From NCBI GenBank assembly GCA_964017145.1, contig OZ024848.1, forward strand, positions 1,872,501-1,936,500: a DNA stretch of 64,000 bases, read 5' to 3'. This DNA comes from Agrocybe praecox. Lineage: Eukaryota > Basidiomycota > Agaricomycetes > Agaricales > Agrocybaceae. Under the pieces are notes generated by a model. The model ran no database searches, had not been told where the DNA came from, and was given only the letters and a program-made list of their open reading frames with translations. The position numbers and the translations under genes are program-made. This document shows, one piece after another, positions 44,684 to 56,500 of the stretch. Numbering within the stretch: position 1 is the first letter of the stretch; each line of letters starts with the position of its first letter.

Positions 44684-45529
44684 AGCCGTTTCTTCATCAG
44701 TAGGAACCTTGTTTGTACCAACTAAGGTGATGGTGGCTGCGATAATTTGTCCACAATACTACGATGGAACGGTTTGCGTTTAACCAGTCTGAGCTTGTCC
44801 ACATTGCCAGTGAATCTGTTCAAGACAGTTCGCAATGATTGCAGGCTATAGCGAGATATGCTTATGGCGAGGAAACAAGAAGCACTGGCACTGCTATTTA
44901 TTTCAGTTTGAAGGCGTGGGATAGAAACCTAGGGATTCAACAAACACAGAATTCAATTAGGAGAGTTCGTCATTTCTTTGGAGTCATCTTAGAGCACTAA
45001 CTTTCGTTCCTTTCTCTTTCAAAATTGCGAGGGTGATTCTCCCTGACTATGAGCAAGCCATGATTGATTGTATCAAACACCAGGGTCCAAAAACTCGCAT
45101 CATTTGCGGTGTCCGGTGCATTTGAATTTTATTCACCGATATGAGGACACCCGTCCGATTCGTTGGTAAAGTCAAGCAGACGAGGGCCAATTCTTTTGCT
45201 TAGAGGAGACATCAGATCTGCTAAGTATTTATACAAGCTGTCAACAACCTAGAAAAAGAAACGGAATCTGCAGGATGTGCGTGTGCGTGAGTTCACTGCA
45301 TCACTTACCCTTTCCGTATGTGTTCAACGTTCAGCGACGATTCTTCCTGGTGCTCGCAGCTCATTGTGTTGACGTTCAGTGGGGCGGAGGTGTTCGTCAC
45401 GGTGGTGACCTGCCAGTGTGGTCAAATGAATAAAAACATATTACTTTGATGCACCCGGTAACGCAATATCGTATTTGCCCTTTCGGAAACGTTCCCAGTA
45501 AGTGTTAATACAATCGAGTTTCAAAAATC
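44684..45529. other. no feature seen
   Basis: No gene recognised. Minus-strand scrap TNTSAPLNVNTMSCEHQEE near 45410-45345 may be an exon of something, without support from a second copy. Nothing else stands out. Confidence 0.4.
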
Positions 45530-48110
45530 TAGCTTGTGTGAAACATGGTACTTACTTGGTGTTATCTTTAGCATTAGCATATTCAAAACACCATCGCGTT
45601 CGGTCAAGGACTAAAAACTCAAATTCACTTCACGTCGCAATAAAGTTCTTGGATTCTTCATATCCATTTTTCATTTTGGGATGTGAGACCAAGATATAGG
45701 ACGCCACGAAACTACGTCGAACGTTGTTCTTTCGAAGCGACATGGAGATATGTTAGGGTGTTTAGTGAAAGGGATGGAATGGTGGGCTTCAGACAAGGTA
45801 AAACATGGTGCTTCCTCAGCGCCTTCCCTGGGATTCACACTCAAGGACCAACGACAACTAAAATCAAGACCACATCCAATTTGATTTCTCTACTTTATTT
45901 TGGGTTGTGAGAACAACATACAAGATGTCGTTCTTCCACTACGAGGTGGCGATAGGTGGATCAACTACGGTGCGTTGTTCATTGAGTGGCACAATAGTTG
46001 GGCGTCAACAAGGGTGAACGACACTCGTTGTTGAGATAAGAGGGGGTAGGAAGTGGCGACCAAGAAAGGGACTGATTATCGAATAAGCAATGAAACAGAC
46101 GTCCATACTTTCACCAGCAGCGTGATGCTCTGGAGACGAGCAATTTGCACTGAGCGAATACACATACATATGTGATGTGCAAACTCGCTTGAGTCATCAT
46201 CCAACTTGGGCGTCTAAGATACGATGAAATTTATAGGCTGGCAGGTCGGAAAGTTCAAGGGACACGAAGAGACGAACGATGCCATGGATGAATGGAAATG
46301 GAAATTGAAGGTCGTTTTGAGCCAAGAGAATTTGGAGCGGGATGGAGACAAGTTTGGACATCCTAGTACGCTGATGGCATTGGTCGCAGCGTCAATCACC
46401 GTTCAAGGTGAGCGTAAAATATACAGTCGACTTCGAGAGCCCACCTAGGTCTACTCTACTCTATCTTTGGCGTACTCGGTTTCATAGCTGCTAGAGCAAG
46501 GACAGCATAGATAGCAAAGCGGAAAAATGGGTGAAGCGTAAGGAGAGTAGGAAACATATTTTCCTTGAAGAAAGAGCAGGAGCGCGAGGAGGCAGATAAA
46601 GACTGCAAGCCGAGGATACATTACATACTGTTTTTCCATTGAGCGGTGCCATCGAGTCGCAGAGAAAGTTTGGAAGAAATAGGTTGGAATATAAGGACAT
46701 CAGCAGCACAAAACCAGTGACGAAGCAAGGGGGCGGAAGTGGGTGGCGGTGGAGAGAAAGAAAGATGAAAATTGTTTCAGATAAGGCTCGGCCTTGGCTA
46801 CGCGACGCGTAATGGAGAAATCCGAATGAAATCGCGTGATCGTGATTCATTCCGAAATTAGTCCGTCTTCTCCGCTCACCTCTTGCGCCTGTTCACTTGG
46901 ATCAAAGCTCGAATCAGTCGATCTGTCCCTTGCAATACCGCAGCTAGGCTCTTATTTTCTGTGAATATACGTACTGGTGAGTCCCATGTATGTCCTCTTT
47001 TCTCCATCGCCAACCTCTTCATGTTTCGTACTAGCTCCCACTGTACTTAATCTCAAATCCAAGAACGCGATGGAGGCCGCTTCATGAGCCACTTGGAAAT
47101 GCTGCCATACTCTACTTGTGAACACTTCTCAACCGGTAAGCTGCTTTTCCCGTCCTTGCTATGGTACCCCACTCACATCCATCCGCCCTTCCAGACTTCA
47201 TTTTCCTCTCCTTCTCTTGACGAACAGGTATCGATGTCGGGTGTGGTTACCGTGAAGTTATGCCATCTAGGTACGTACCAGCACTGTAGGACATATTCGT
47301 CTTGAATGCGTATACGCACTCCTCTGGATTCCTTTTCTCTCGTAGTTCGATCATCAAGTTGAGCCATCTTGGTACCAGTACCATAATAGATATCCATTAT
47401 ATGCACTGATTTGTTATCGTTACTCTAGCTTACCTTCGTGGTTCCATTCATCACATCGTTCGCATGGTATCCGGTATAATGGTCATTTGGGGCTGGGCAA
47501 AAGAGGTGAAGAATATCAACGATCACATATTGTCGTAAGTCTACCCATCGATTCCACAGCGTTAGGCGTGTCTCTAATTTCGTCAGCACAGTACGAGGAG
47601 GGCCATTACAGTTGAACGTTGAACATTCGTGGACGCGGTCGATACTTGGGTATCAAGACTCCAAAGGGTATGGTTGGTGGGCACTTGTGCATATAGTATG
47701 CTCGTGTCGTGTTGGTAAATTCTCATTTTTATTCCTGTACCCTGCGTTAATGGTCAACATCGTCGTCAGCTTCAGTAAGAAAGTCGTACCCACAGAACCG
47801 CTCGACATGCACAGAAGTACTCCACTGCCTCATCGAACGCATATAGGCCGGCATTTGAACAGGTCCCGCCATGACACATACAAACGATCAACAAGTTTGG
47901 CATTTAGCATAGTATGCTTAGGCGAACGGGTCTCGCGGGCATAAGAAACAGGCGCATGCATGCTATCGACAGTGGACGACGATTGGCGGTCGTGGATATG
48001 CGTTTTCAACGTACTTCAAGATCTTGAGTCAGGAGGGCACAGTGCCAACGGCGGTGGGTTGCTTGAAGGGTTGGGCCTGAAGATCTCGTATATCGCCCAT
48101 GCTACAACAT
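45530..48110 (+). repeat. unrecognised duplicated segment, copy 2 (partner 10440-13860)
   Basis: Same order of matching blocks as copy 1: AGCTTGTGTGAAA near 45530; the open exon at 46224 (KFIGWQVGKFKGHEE, MDEWKWKLK, STLMALVAASIT) with a donor-like end near 46408; the dispersed repeat at 46785; SHLEMLPYSTCEHFSTG at 47084; FSFLFLYPALMVNIVVSF near 47715-47770. Several blocks present in copy 1 (for example around 12787-13260) are shortened here. The exon at 46224 differs from its partner mainly by substitutions and keeps the frame, so the gene was probably coding when duplicated. Product unrecognised. Confidence 0.45.
46780..46872 (+). repeat. dispersed short repeat, copy in duplicated segment 2
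   Basis: Near-identical to 12015-12112 (GATAAGGCTCGGCCTTGGCT, then CGAATGAAATCGCGTGATCG). This copy is explained by the segmental duplication of its surroundings. Confidence 0.5.
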
Positions 48111-48875
48111 TGAGCTAGCGCTAACGCTCAAGCCTCAGGAGGCGTATTCAACTTTCCCGTCGCCTTGTTATACGACGACACTACTACTCCTTCGTCACCA
48201 TTTTCCTCTTCAACGTCGGCATCGTCGCAGCGTGCATATCCACCCCCACCCACTCCATCCATACACTATCTCTCGGATCAAGGTTTCTCCGTCTGTCATC
48301 AAACCAAAACACGCGTTCTTTTTGCCTCTTTCTTTTTTGCTTGTTGTTTTATTTTTGTTCACCATCTCAATCCACGTTCCATTTTGCTTTGGTTTTTGCT
48401 TATCTCTCTCGATGTCTTTTTATGTCCGATTCATATATCCATGGTTCTTGTTTCTTCCCTTCTCTTTTTACTTTTTTCGATCTTCGTCTCATCTTGTGTA
48501 GTTGACCCTCTTTCTTGCTTTCAAGTCCTACTCATGCGTCTTTTCTTCTTCTCTTATCTCTACCTCTACTACTCTCCCCTTGACTGAAAAAATCGGAAAT
48601 GGAAAAAATTGTATCATATTAACAAAGGTTTACTATTGTACCGATTTCCATTTTTGCTGCGTGCTTGCTTTGGATCGATTGATCAATCGACGTTTTTGTT
48701 TTTTTGTGTCTGCTAATTGTTTTAAAACTCTTTTGCTCCAAATAAGCAAGCGATACGTGTACTGGGAGACTTATGATTTGACCACGCATTGTAGTACCTT
48801 GAACAACCCCCTTTGACTCTGCATTTTACTCCGCATTTTACTAGTTCTATTCCTATTGTGCCATCCCATTGCCCC
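48111..48875. other. pyrimidine-rich, no gene
   Basis: T- and C-rich sequence that keeps several frames open by composition alone. No recognisable gene, repeat or RNA. Confidence 0.5.
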
Positions 48876-51800
48876 TCATGACGCTGCTGCCGGTGCGGGA
48901 GGAACACATGAGGCGACTTGGGACAACTGCGTCCTCCTCATCAGCAGCCCACGAAGCATCCCGCCCGTCGAGGCTGAGAACGTAACAGACGGAGAGGGAA
49001 GCAGTAAGCCGCGTTTATCAATGCCGTTGGGAGCTGGACTACCCATCATGGTGGTCGCTGTCAACCCTGCTAATTTTTCTTCTTCGTGTACTTCAACACC
49101 TGAACCAGACGGAACGATATCCTTCTTTTTCTTCACCCTAACACACCCGACGTTATATTCGCTCTCCATCTGGGCCTCGACACCCATACTCTCAAGCACC
49201 TTCCTTACATGGGCCATAACTTCTGGTGGTGGCTTCGTAATGATTGTCGTCTGATCCACTGCACCGTGATGGACACGCAGCTTAGCGTAAGGACGAGGTG
49301 GGACAGCATTCTGTTGTTGTTGTTGCTGCTGCTGCTGCTGTGCTTGCGACGACGAAAACGATTTTGACCCATAGAAGGCGCCTAGCCTGTTCGAAGACGT
49401 CGACATCCGTCGTTGACGTTCGCGGTCCCTGCTGCCCACAGTAACACTATTCCTGAACCTAGAAACCAAGGAAGATACAACGGGTGTAGTAGCCATAGTG
49501 GATACGGCAGCAGCAGCCGTTTCGCTGCGAACAGGTCTGGGAGGTGCAGGGAGCGAAACGCTCGAAGTTGGAGTGGTAACCACAACCTGCACGAGAGGAG
49601 CGACGAAGCTCTGATGCTGTTCCTCGCCATCCTTCTCGCCAGGCTGGTTGACAGTGTAGCAAAGTTTAATAGCGACGCAGACACGTTCGAGTTCATGGAC
49701 GTCAAACGTGCAGCTGTGCATAGACGCGGTGATTGGTGGTGGTTGTGAACTAGCGTTGGTATTCTCGGCGGTAGATAGTACGGCGGTAGTGGTGCCCTCG
49801 GGATACACAGAGCTAATCCGCGTCTTCTGGTTCCGAGACCGACTCCTGATGGACCTGCTGAGAGGCTCAGCCATAACGGTAAGCGTGTTCCCCTTCTGCT
49901 TGTACCCCTTTACCCCTCATTCTCTGATCAGCCTGCGATGCACCAGGAGCGGTGCCACCTCAGCGTAGCACTGATGCTCGGACTTCCGCTGCCCTCCTTC
50001 GCGTTGGCCCCAGCATCTTTGCCAGCGAAGACCTTCCCCAAGCCAATCCTATCGATGCTGCATTTACCCTTGTGACCTGTTCCTTGGGCTTTACCAACCA
50101 ACGAAGTTCGGGTCTGCTCCGACAGAAACTGCAGATACGGCGTGGCAGGAATAACCGGAGCCGTCGTCGCTGGAATTTGGACAAGAGGAACTGAAACGGC
50201 CGCTGGTGATGCTTGGAGTGATGCACTCGGAACCGCAGGTGCATGATAAGCTGGCGGTGTTGGTGTTGGTGCTGGTGAAGGAGGCAGGCCAGGTACGGCC
50301 TTCTCATCCGTCAAACTCTATTTGTGCTCCACCTTCTCCTTCCTTGGACTAGTAGATTCCTTGGGCGTACCCGCACTCGGCTGTCTCTTTCCTCATTCCT
50401 TCGGCTCAGAATCATATTCGACCTGGATGGTACGCCTGAACGCTTCATGGGCTCTCTTCGCCTTGTCATCTTTCTCGCCAAGGGATTGACCGAATGGTGG
50501 GAAGTGTTAGCATTGGAGGTGGAAGTAGAAGAAGCTCCGACACCATATGCGAACGCATCGTCCTCGTTCGGACCCAAAGCAGCAGGGCTAGCGGACTTCT
50601 TCTGGCCAGGGCTTTTATTCCGCGGTGTGGCTAGCTGAGGTTTGTTACTAGCCGGCTTAGAAACGACAGGAAGTGGCGGAGAGGTGAGGAGTGATACGGA
50701 TGGGTCACTGACGATGCCAGTAACGAGCGACGGAGGCGAACTCTCGCAAGATATTCTGGTTGGGTCGAACAGCTGCGAGTGGGCGTGGGTACAGTGGTGC
50801 TGGTCTGACCAGTGACGGTGGGGGTAACAATCCGTGGATCGGCATTGGACGCAGACTTCTCGCAGACTTCTCGCAGACTTCTCGCTCATCGCCCCCGAAC
50901 GATGGCTCTGCGCTCTGCGATGTACGGTTTTCTTTTGGTGGATATACCAGACACCCGAGATGAGTTGGGAGAATATTGCGTTGCATTTTTTTTCGCGCAA
51001 ATATCGGTGCACGAGGATATGGTCGAATACTTTGCCTCCAAAGCCGCATTCGAGGATTATACCGATGTCACGTCGTATAGTCGGACAATATTAGCAAATT
51101 TGAGTGTTTGAGCGTCTATGAACGGAGAGCATAGATGAGTCAGTAAAATAAATTTGTAAAGCACGATGGCAGCGGTGTGTAAATAGAAGATAGAAAAACG
51201 AGCCAATGAAGACCGCGGGGATTCTTCCATGAATGCAAGCTTCAAAAAACGCGCAAATGAAGCTCCATACAACATGGAAACTTTGGAAAGGATAAAGCGA
51301 ATTAAATTTTATTTATTTAAAATAAAAGATGGGAATGATGGCGTTGAACGAAAGAGGATGGGCCTTGGGCCATCTACGAAGAAAAGAAAAGATACGAGTA
51401 CAGAAACACACCTTTAAAACCTCGATTTCCCTCTCATTTGCACTTATCCTAACGGTACCATCCACATTACTCCTGATCAACTTCACCGCGACCTCCTCTC
51501 CCAACTGACTATACAGCTCCTCCTCTCATGTAGGCCGCAGGAGCAAGTACGACTCAAATTTGGGGATGGTTCGCCGTGGATGAGCACCCGCGTAAGCTAG
51601 GGCAGCTGGGTGCGCGCACATGTCCGGTATGGGTATCTGGGCAAGTGTTGCTGTGTTCGGGTTCCCGCCGGACTGATTCCAGTTGGGATGTGCGGTCGCT
51701 GGCTGGCTCTGTTGGTGATCCCGCTGGTTCGGAGAAAGAGCAGCAGTAGCACTTTGCTGTTGCCGCCTGAGGATGAGCTTGGATGCGCTGGTGGGCTCTG

Positions 51801-51944
51801 TGTTGGGGGCGTTGGCATGGCGTGTGTCCTCCATGCGAGTCGCCGCCGCCAGTTTGTGAGTGGCAATGACTTGAGGATGAGTACTAGTATTGGGGTGCTA
51901 CAAGCGAAATGGGCCGTTAGGTGTGATAGAAATGGACCAGACAT
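48876..51944 (-). pseudogene. KIN4-type protein kinase remnant (copy 2, kinase N-lobe and linker)
   Basis: Minus-strand pieces of a Snf1/MARK-family Ser/Thr kinase. From 51834: a Gln/Ser/Pro-rich leader ending RRTIPKFESYLLL, where the glycine-rich loop should follow but is replaced by a stop. Then GEEVAVKLIRSNVDGTVRIS (VAVK lysine present) and EREIEVLK (about 51490-51410); HRYLREKK and FSQLISGVWYIHQKKTVHR (about 51005-50920), where the sequence jumps past the catalytic loop, DFG and the rest of the C-lobe into a Ser/Pro linker. The linker runs on through SRFRNSVTVGSRDRERQR, a Gln run (CAG/CAA repeat, 49315-49340), VHHGAVDQTTIITKPPPEVM and AHVRKVLESMGVE with CVRVKKKK. The KA1 end is missing. 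Loss of the catalytic core makes it a pseudogene. Confidence 0.7.
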
Positions 51945-53582
51945 GGACTTACACTCTCATATCACTGTCCTCCATCCATCGAGTCCATTCGTCCTCCGAT
52001 GCTTTCGTATCTCGTCTGTAATAGCTCTCCCATTCAGCAACTTGACGCGTAGGATTCAAATCGAACAAAAGAGTCGAGGATAAAGAATGAAATAATGAAA
52101 GACAAAACGGTTACAGTATGTATGGTCGAATACGAACGTACGTGATGCTGACATGGGTTAGGGTTCGAATCAAAATCTGCATCTTTCCGTCAGATCGTTC
52201 CGTCCTTTGTTCGTCGTATGAGTCCTGTTCGTCGCCGTTTGGTATGTAACGTGTTACGGTCTCTGCTTCGCCTGGAAACGGACTCGGAAGGAGCGGCAGT
52301 TCGAGTACAAACATGACGCACCACGAAAGTACCTCGTCCCATGGAGGTTCCTCCGAGATGACTTTGGGAATCGGTGTCCTCTCATTAACATTCTTCGCAG
52401 TTGCATTCACCACTACAATCACAATCGCATCAGTATTTGCGTTCCCGTCAAAGCTTGGAGCCTGCATCTTCTGCATCTCGAGATATTCCAAGTTCCTCAT
52501 CATAGGCTGGTTGTGGAATCGACAAGCTGGCATTTTGGAAGAAATTCCATGCGCTAGTTGAAGGAACAAAGATGGTTGATGGATTCGTTATGGTTAGAAA
52601 AAAGATGGAGGCGTAGGAAATTCGATTTGATCATCACGACTGCGACAAAACAACATTCATTTGGAAAGTAAGATAACCAAGAAGGAAGACAATCAAAATT
52701 GTATTTCTATCACGATCCAACGTTCAACGCCAAACTATGATAACCATATCCTATTCCCTTTATTATTCGATTCGTGTCGCTTTTCTTCCTTGCTTCTGTC
52801 TTGTTTCGTTCATCTCGTCATGTTCACATTATTAGAGTTTGGTTCTTTCTTTCTTCTTTCTCTCTGCGTATAGTAATGCCTTCATTCCTCACTTTTCCAT
52901 TTCTTCGACTCTCACGACATATCCATTCACTACATTACATATTAGACGACATCATCCAACATTCGTGCGTTCATTCACATCGTTACCGAAACGTTTCCCC
53001 AAGATACATACTTCATCCTTTATGTCCCGACTCCTTTCCACTCCTAGTACCGTACCTATATATCACTTCACTGTACATCAGCAGGCTACACCTAGTTTTT
53101 TTCTCCTTCTACGGGTTAAGATATCGTATATTAGTTTTGTTTATACATGAATTCAATGAGAATCGTAAAGTTGGCCGGTATGAAATTCAGTTTGATACTC
53201 GAGGCATTGGCAGTCAGACGTCTGTTTGTCTGGGATACAGAGGCGCGCGCCAACGGTGTGTAGTACAGTGTCTGAAGTAATCTGTATGTCAGAAGGTCGG
53301 CCATCCTATATATGGGAAGCCAGGCTCATTTGGACCTGTGACTCTTGGACCCAACTTTTTGTCTTTTTCTGCTTCCTATCCGTGCTGAGCGCTGATTCCT
53401 GGCAGGACGCAAATAAAATTATCAAGTCATGACGGTAAGCCGAATCAACACTTACGCTGCCGCAATACGTCCGTCTTTTTATCTCGATAAGAACACATCG
53501 TGGAATCCACGTGCAAGCCCAATGTCAATGAAAGTTCGAACGTTCAGCGCTCAGCCTGGACCTTGGTTTGACCACGCTTGCG
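51945..53582. other. block junction and upstream flank of NLR paralog C
   Basis: 52000-52865 is the counterpart of 17400-18706 and 52875-53165 of 25448-25760, so this is the same junction without the transposon. A minus-strand open frame at 52569-52111 is unrecognised. Its end (SDGKMQILIRTLTHVS) matches the scrap near 17540, so it may be a degraded exon. From 53361 (TGCTTCCTATCCGTGCTGAG) the sequence matches the left edge of the window upstream of paralog A. The AGCGCTG unit is tandemly repeated in A's copy but single here. Confidence 0.6.
52866..52872. other. related empty site of the TIR transposon (single GCGTATA)
   Basis: CTCTCTGCGTATAGTAATGC continues into the same CCTTCATTCC sequence found right of the transposon, and is preceded by the same TTCTTTCTTTC sequence found left of it. 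One GCGTATA is present instead of two. This is the pre-insertion state preserved in the duplicate. Confidence 0.85.
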
Positions 53583-56500
53583 ATGCCCTCATTGACGCCC
53601 AAATGGTTGAAGAAAATATTCAAGCAAAATTCGTCTGCAACTTCGTCTGGCTCTCTCAGAACAACTCATGAACTGGCGCCTACGGAGGCTCCCCAATCAT
53701 CTAGTCAAGCGAAACCGGATGATCCATCTACAGTCACACAACTATCGAATATTCCCCAACCGTCGACTCAAGTCAAGTTCAATAATACACTTAATGCTTC
53801 ACAGCTATCGAATATCCCCCCATCATCGATTCAACCGGAACCAGATGATCCATTGAACGCGCCACAGCCATTGGGCATTCCCCAATTATTAATGGAGGTG
53901 AAACTGGATGTCCCATCGACTGTTCCCCATCAATCGATTGAAGCAACAACTCCTGCTCCTGGGGAATTGACTCAAGAAGTCATTAAATCTAGAACAGTGG
54001 AAAACTTAGGGATTGCGGGAAGATTCGCAAAATCAATCTTACCCAAATTGGCGGGATGCTTTGATAAGGACCCAGTCGTGGTGGCTTTCAATATACTCAA
54101 AGTTATCCTTGATGTGAGGAAAGTAAGTGGGGCCGAACTTCAGGTAGTCGCTTGGGTTAAGAATACTTATGTTTCGTCCTAGGAAATCGAAGGAAGCCAG
54201 GATGAACTGCACAAAGCTCTTGAAGATACACTGAATCTTCTCAGTATGGTACTTGCAACAAGAAGGAATGACTTAAATTCAGAGAGTGTCGTTGATCAGA
54301 GGATCGAACAATATAAAAGGTGGGGTATATTCCAAAGTTGCTAGTGGCGTCTTCTCATCGTCTTGTAGGAAAATCGACGAACAATTGACAACAATCAGTA
54401 CTCTTAACAAAAGCCTTAATTCGAATGTATTCCGCCAACTTGATTATGATGATTACAAGGAACAACTGAAGGATATTATCCGGAAAATTGAAGGGGCGAC
54501 AAAGATGTTCAATGTAGAGAAATATATTTTCACTGAAACTAGTATTTACTCAACGTTACATAGACTGCTATGACGATTGCTACGGGGCAATCAGTGGATA
54601 ATGTGGAGGATCGTCAATGGGTAAGCATTGGTCAATATGATGAAACGTAGTATTCATCGATCTCACAGGCGAAGATGTTCCGCGAGGATTTGGCACCTTC
54701 CGAGAAGGCCAGCCACCGATTTATTCACTCTGGGAAGAGTGTACTGAGGCGTCAAATATGCTCCGAGGGAACACGCGTCAATATTTTAAAGGACATATCA
54801 CAATGGGCCAATTCTTCCTCAGACATTTCTCCCGTCTTTTGGCTAAGTGGTCATGCGGGCGCGGGGAAAACAACCATCGCATATACAATTGCAAAACTCT
54901 TTGAGAAGGGTCAGGCAACCATCCTGGGCGCCAGTTTTCTTTGTTCTCGACTATATGAAGAAACACGAGATTTACAGCGGATAGTCCCAACTATCGTCTT
55001 TGGTCTTGCTCAAAATTGCAGACCATACCATGCTGCTTTACACGATGTCGACACTTCTAATGCAGTGCGCTCTCACGAAGTGAATGAACAAATCGAGAAA
55101 TTTCTCATCCAACCCTGGAACGAGCGCAAACATCAGGATAGTTCACCAACCTATCTCGTCGTCGTCGATGCACTTGATGAGATCGAGGGCACCGAAAGAT
55201 TGACATTTCTTTACGAACTACTCGAGTCGATTAGAGCGAACAAAGTCACCGGCCTAAAGTTTCTGGTCACCAGTCGGCCAGAACCTAGAATCAACGCACT
55301 CTGCAGCACTTTTCCGCCAGGTGTGGTTTGCCGACTTGAAAATGTTTCATTAAAAGATGCGAAGCTTGATGTCGGGAAATACCTGGATAATGAACTGAAA
55401 AACATATTTCAACCAACGCAAATCGATGAGCTGAACGAACAGGCTGCTGGCCTATTTATTTATGCCGCCACGGTGGTAAAGATTCTGAAGGGACGTACGC
55501 TTGCCTCCACCGAACAGCTCAGGTGGCTCGAATCTTTCCTCTCCAAGCCTTCAAATTCATCAGGCTTCGACCCGATTGATCAACTATACCAGCAGATTAT
55601 GCGCAACGCATTTTCGGACGTAGAAAACGATCCCGAGTCCTTCTCCAATCGTCTTCGTATCCTCCACACATTTCTCTGCTCAGCCGAGCGAATTTCCCCT
55701 GCTGTTGCTGCCGATTTGGTGGGCACTGACACAGATGTTTCAAATATTGTCCTTGACAATCTCCACGCCGTTCTCTATATTCAAGATGGTGGAGTTCATT
55801 GGTACCATGCTTCCTTTCCCGACTTCATTTTCGATCATACACGCTCAAACTTTCGTGTGGACGACAAGGATTTTGTGTTCTCATGTGACCCAGCAACTCA
55901 ACATGGCATTCTATCCCATGCCTGTTTTCGCATCATGCAATCGAAGGAAATTGGATTGCGATTCAACATGGGTGATATAAAATCGTCATACTTGCTGGAC
56001 TCTGAACACGCTGAAGAGTTGCGTGAGAACATTGAGAAGAATATAACTCCTACGCTCAGATATTCATGTGTTCATTGGGTACATCATTTGTCCTTTTCTC
56101 CAGACCCAGAACACGAGCATATCTGCAAAGTGCTTTCTGATTTCCTTCGAATTCGTGTTTTGTTCTGGATCGAGGTTATGAACCTACTTGGGAACAGTGG
56201 CGACTGTTCCTATTTGTTGGAAAATGCGAGGCACTGTGTATCAAAGGTACCGACGTTCCTTTTTTCATGCATCTTCGGCTGATGATTTGTTTTTAGGTGA
56301 ACAATAGTGTAGTTCTTGCAAAAGATCTTCAAGAAGTCAGCAGTTTTGCCATGCATTTTACTGGCTGCCCGGCAGCCGACTCAACGCCACACTTGTACAT
56401 CTCATCATTGGCAACATGGCAATCCACTTCGTCTCTATCCAAATCATGGAAGGATGCATTTTTGGGTATTCCTACATATAAAAACATGAAAGGGACCATT

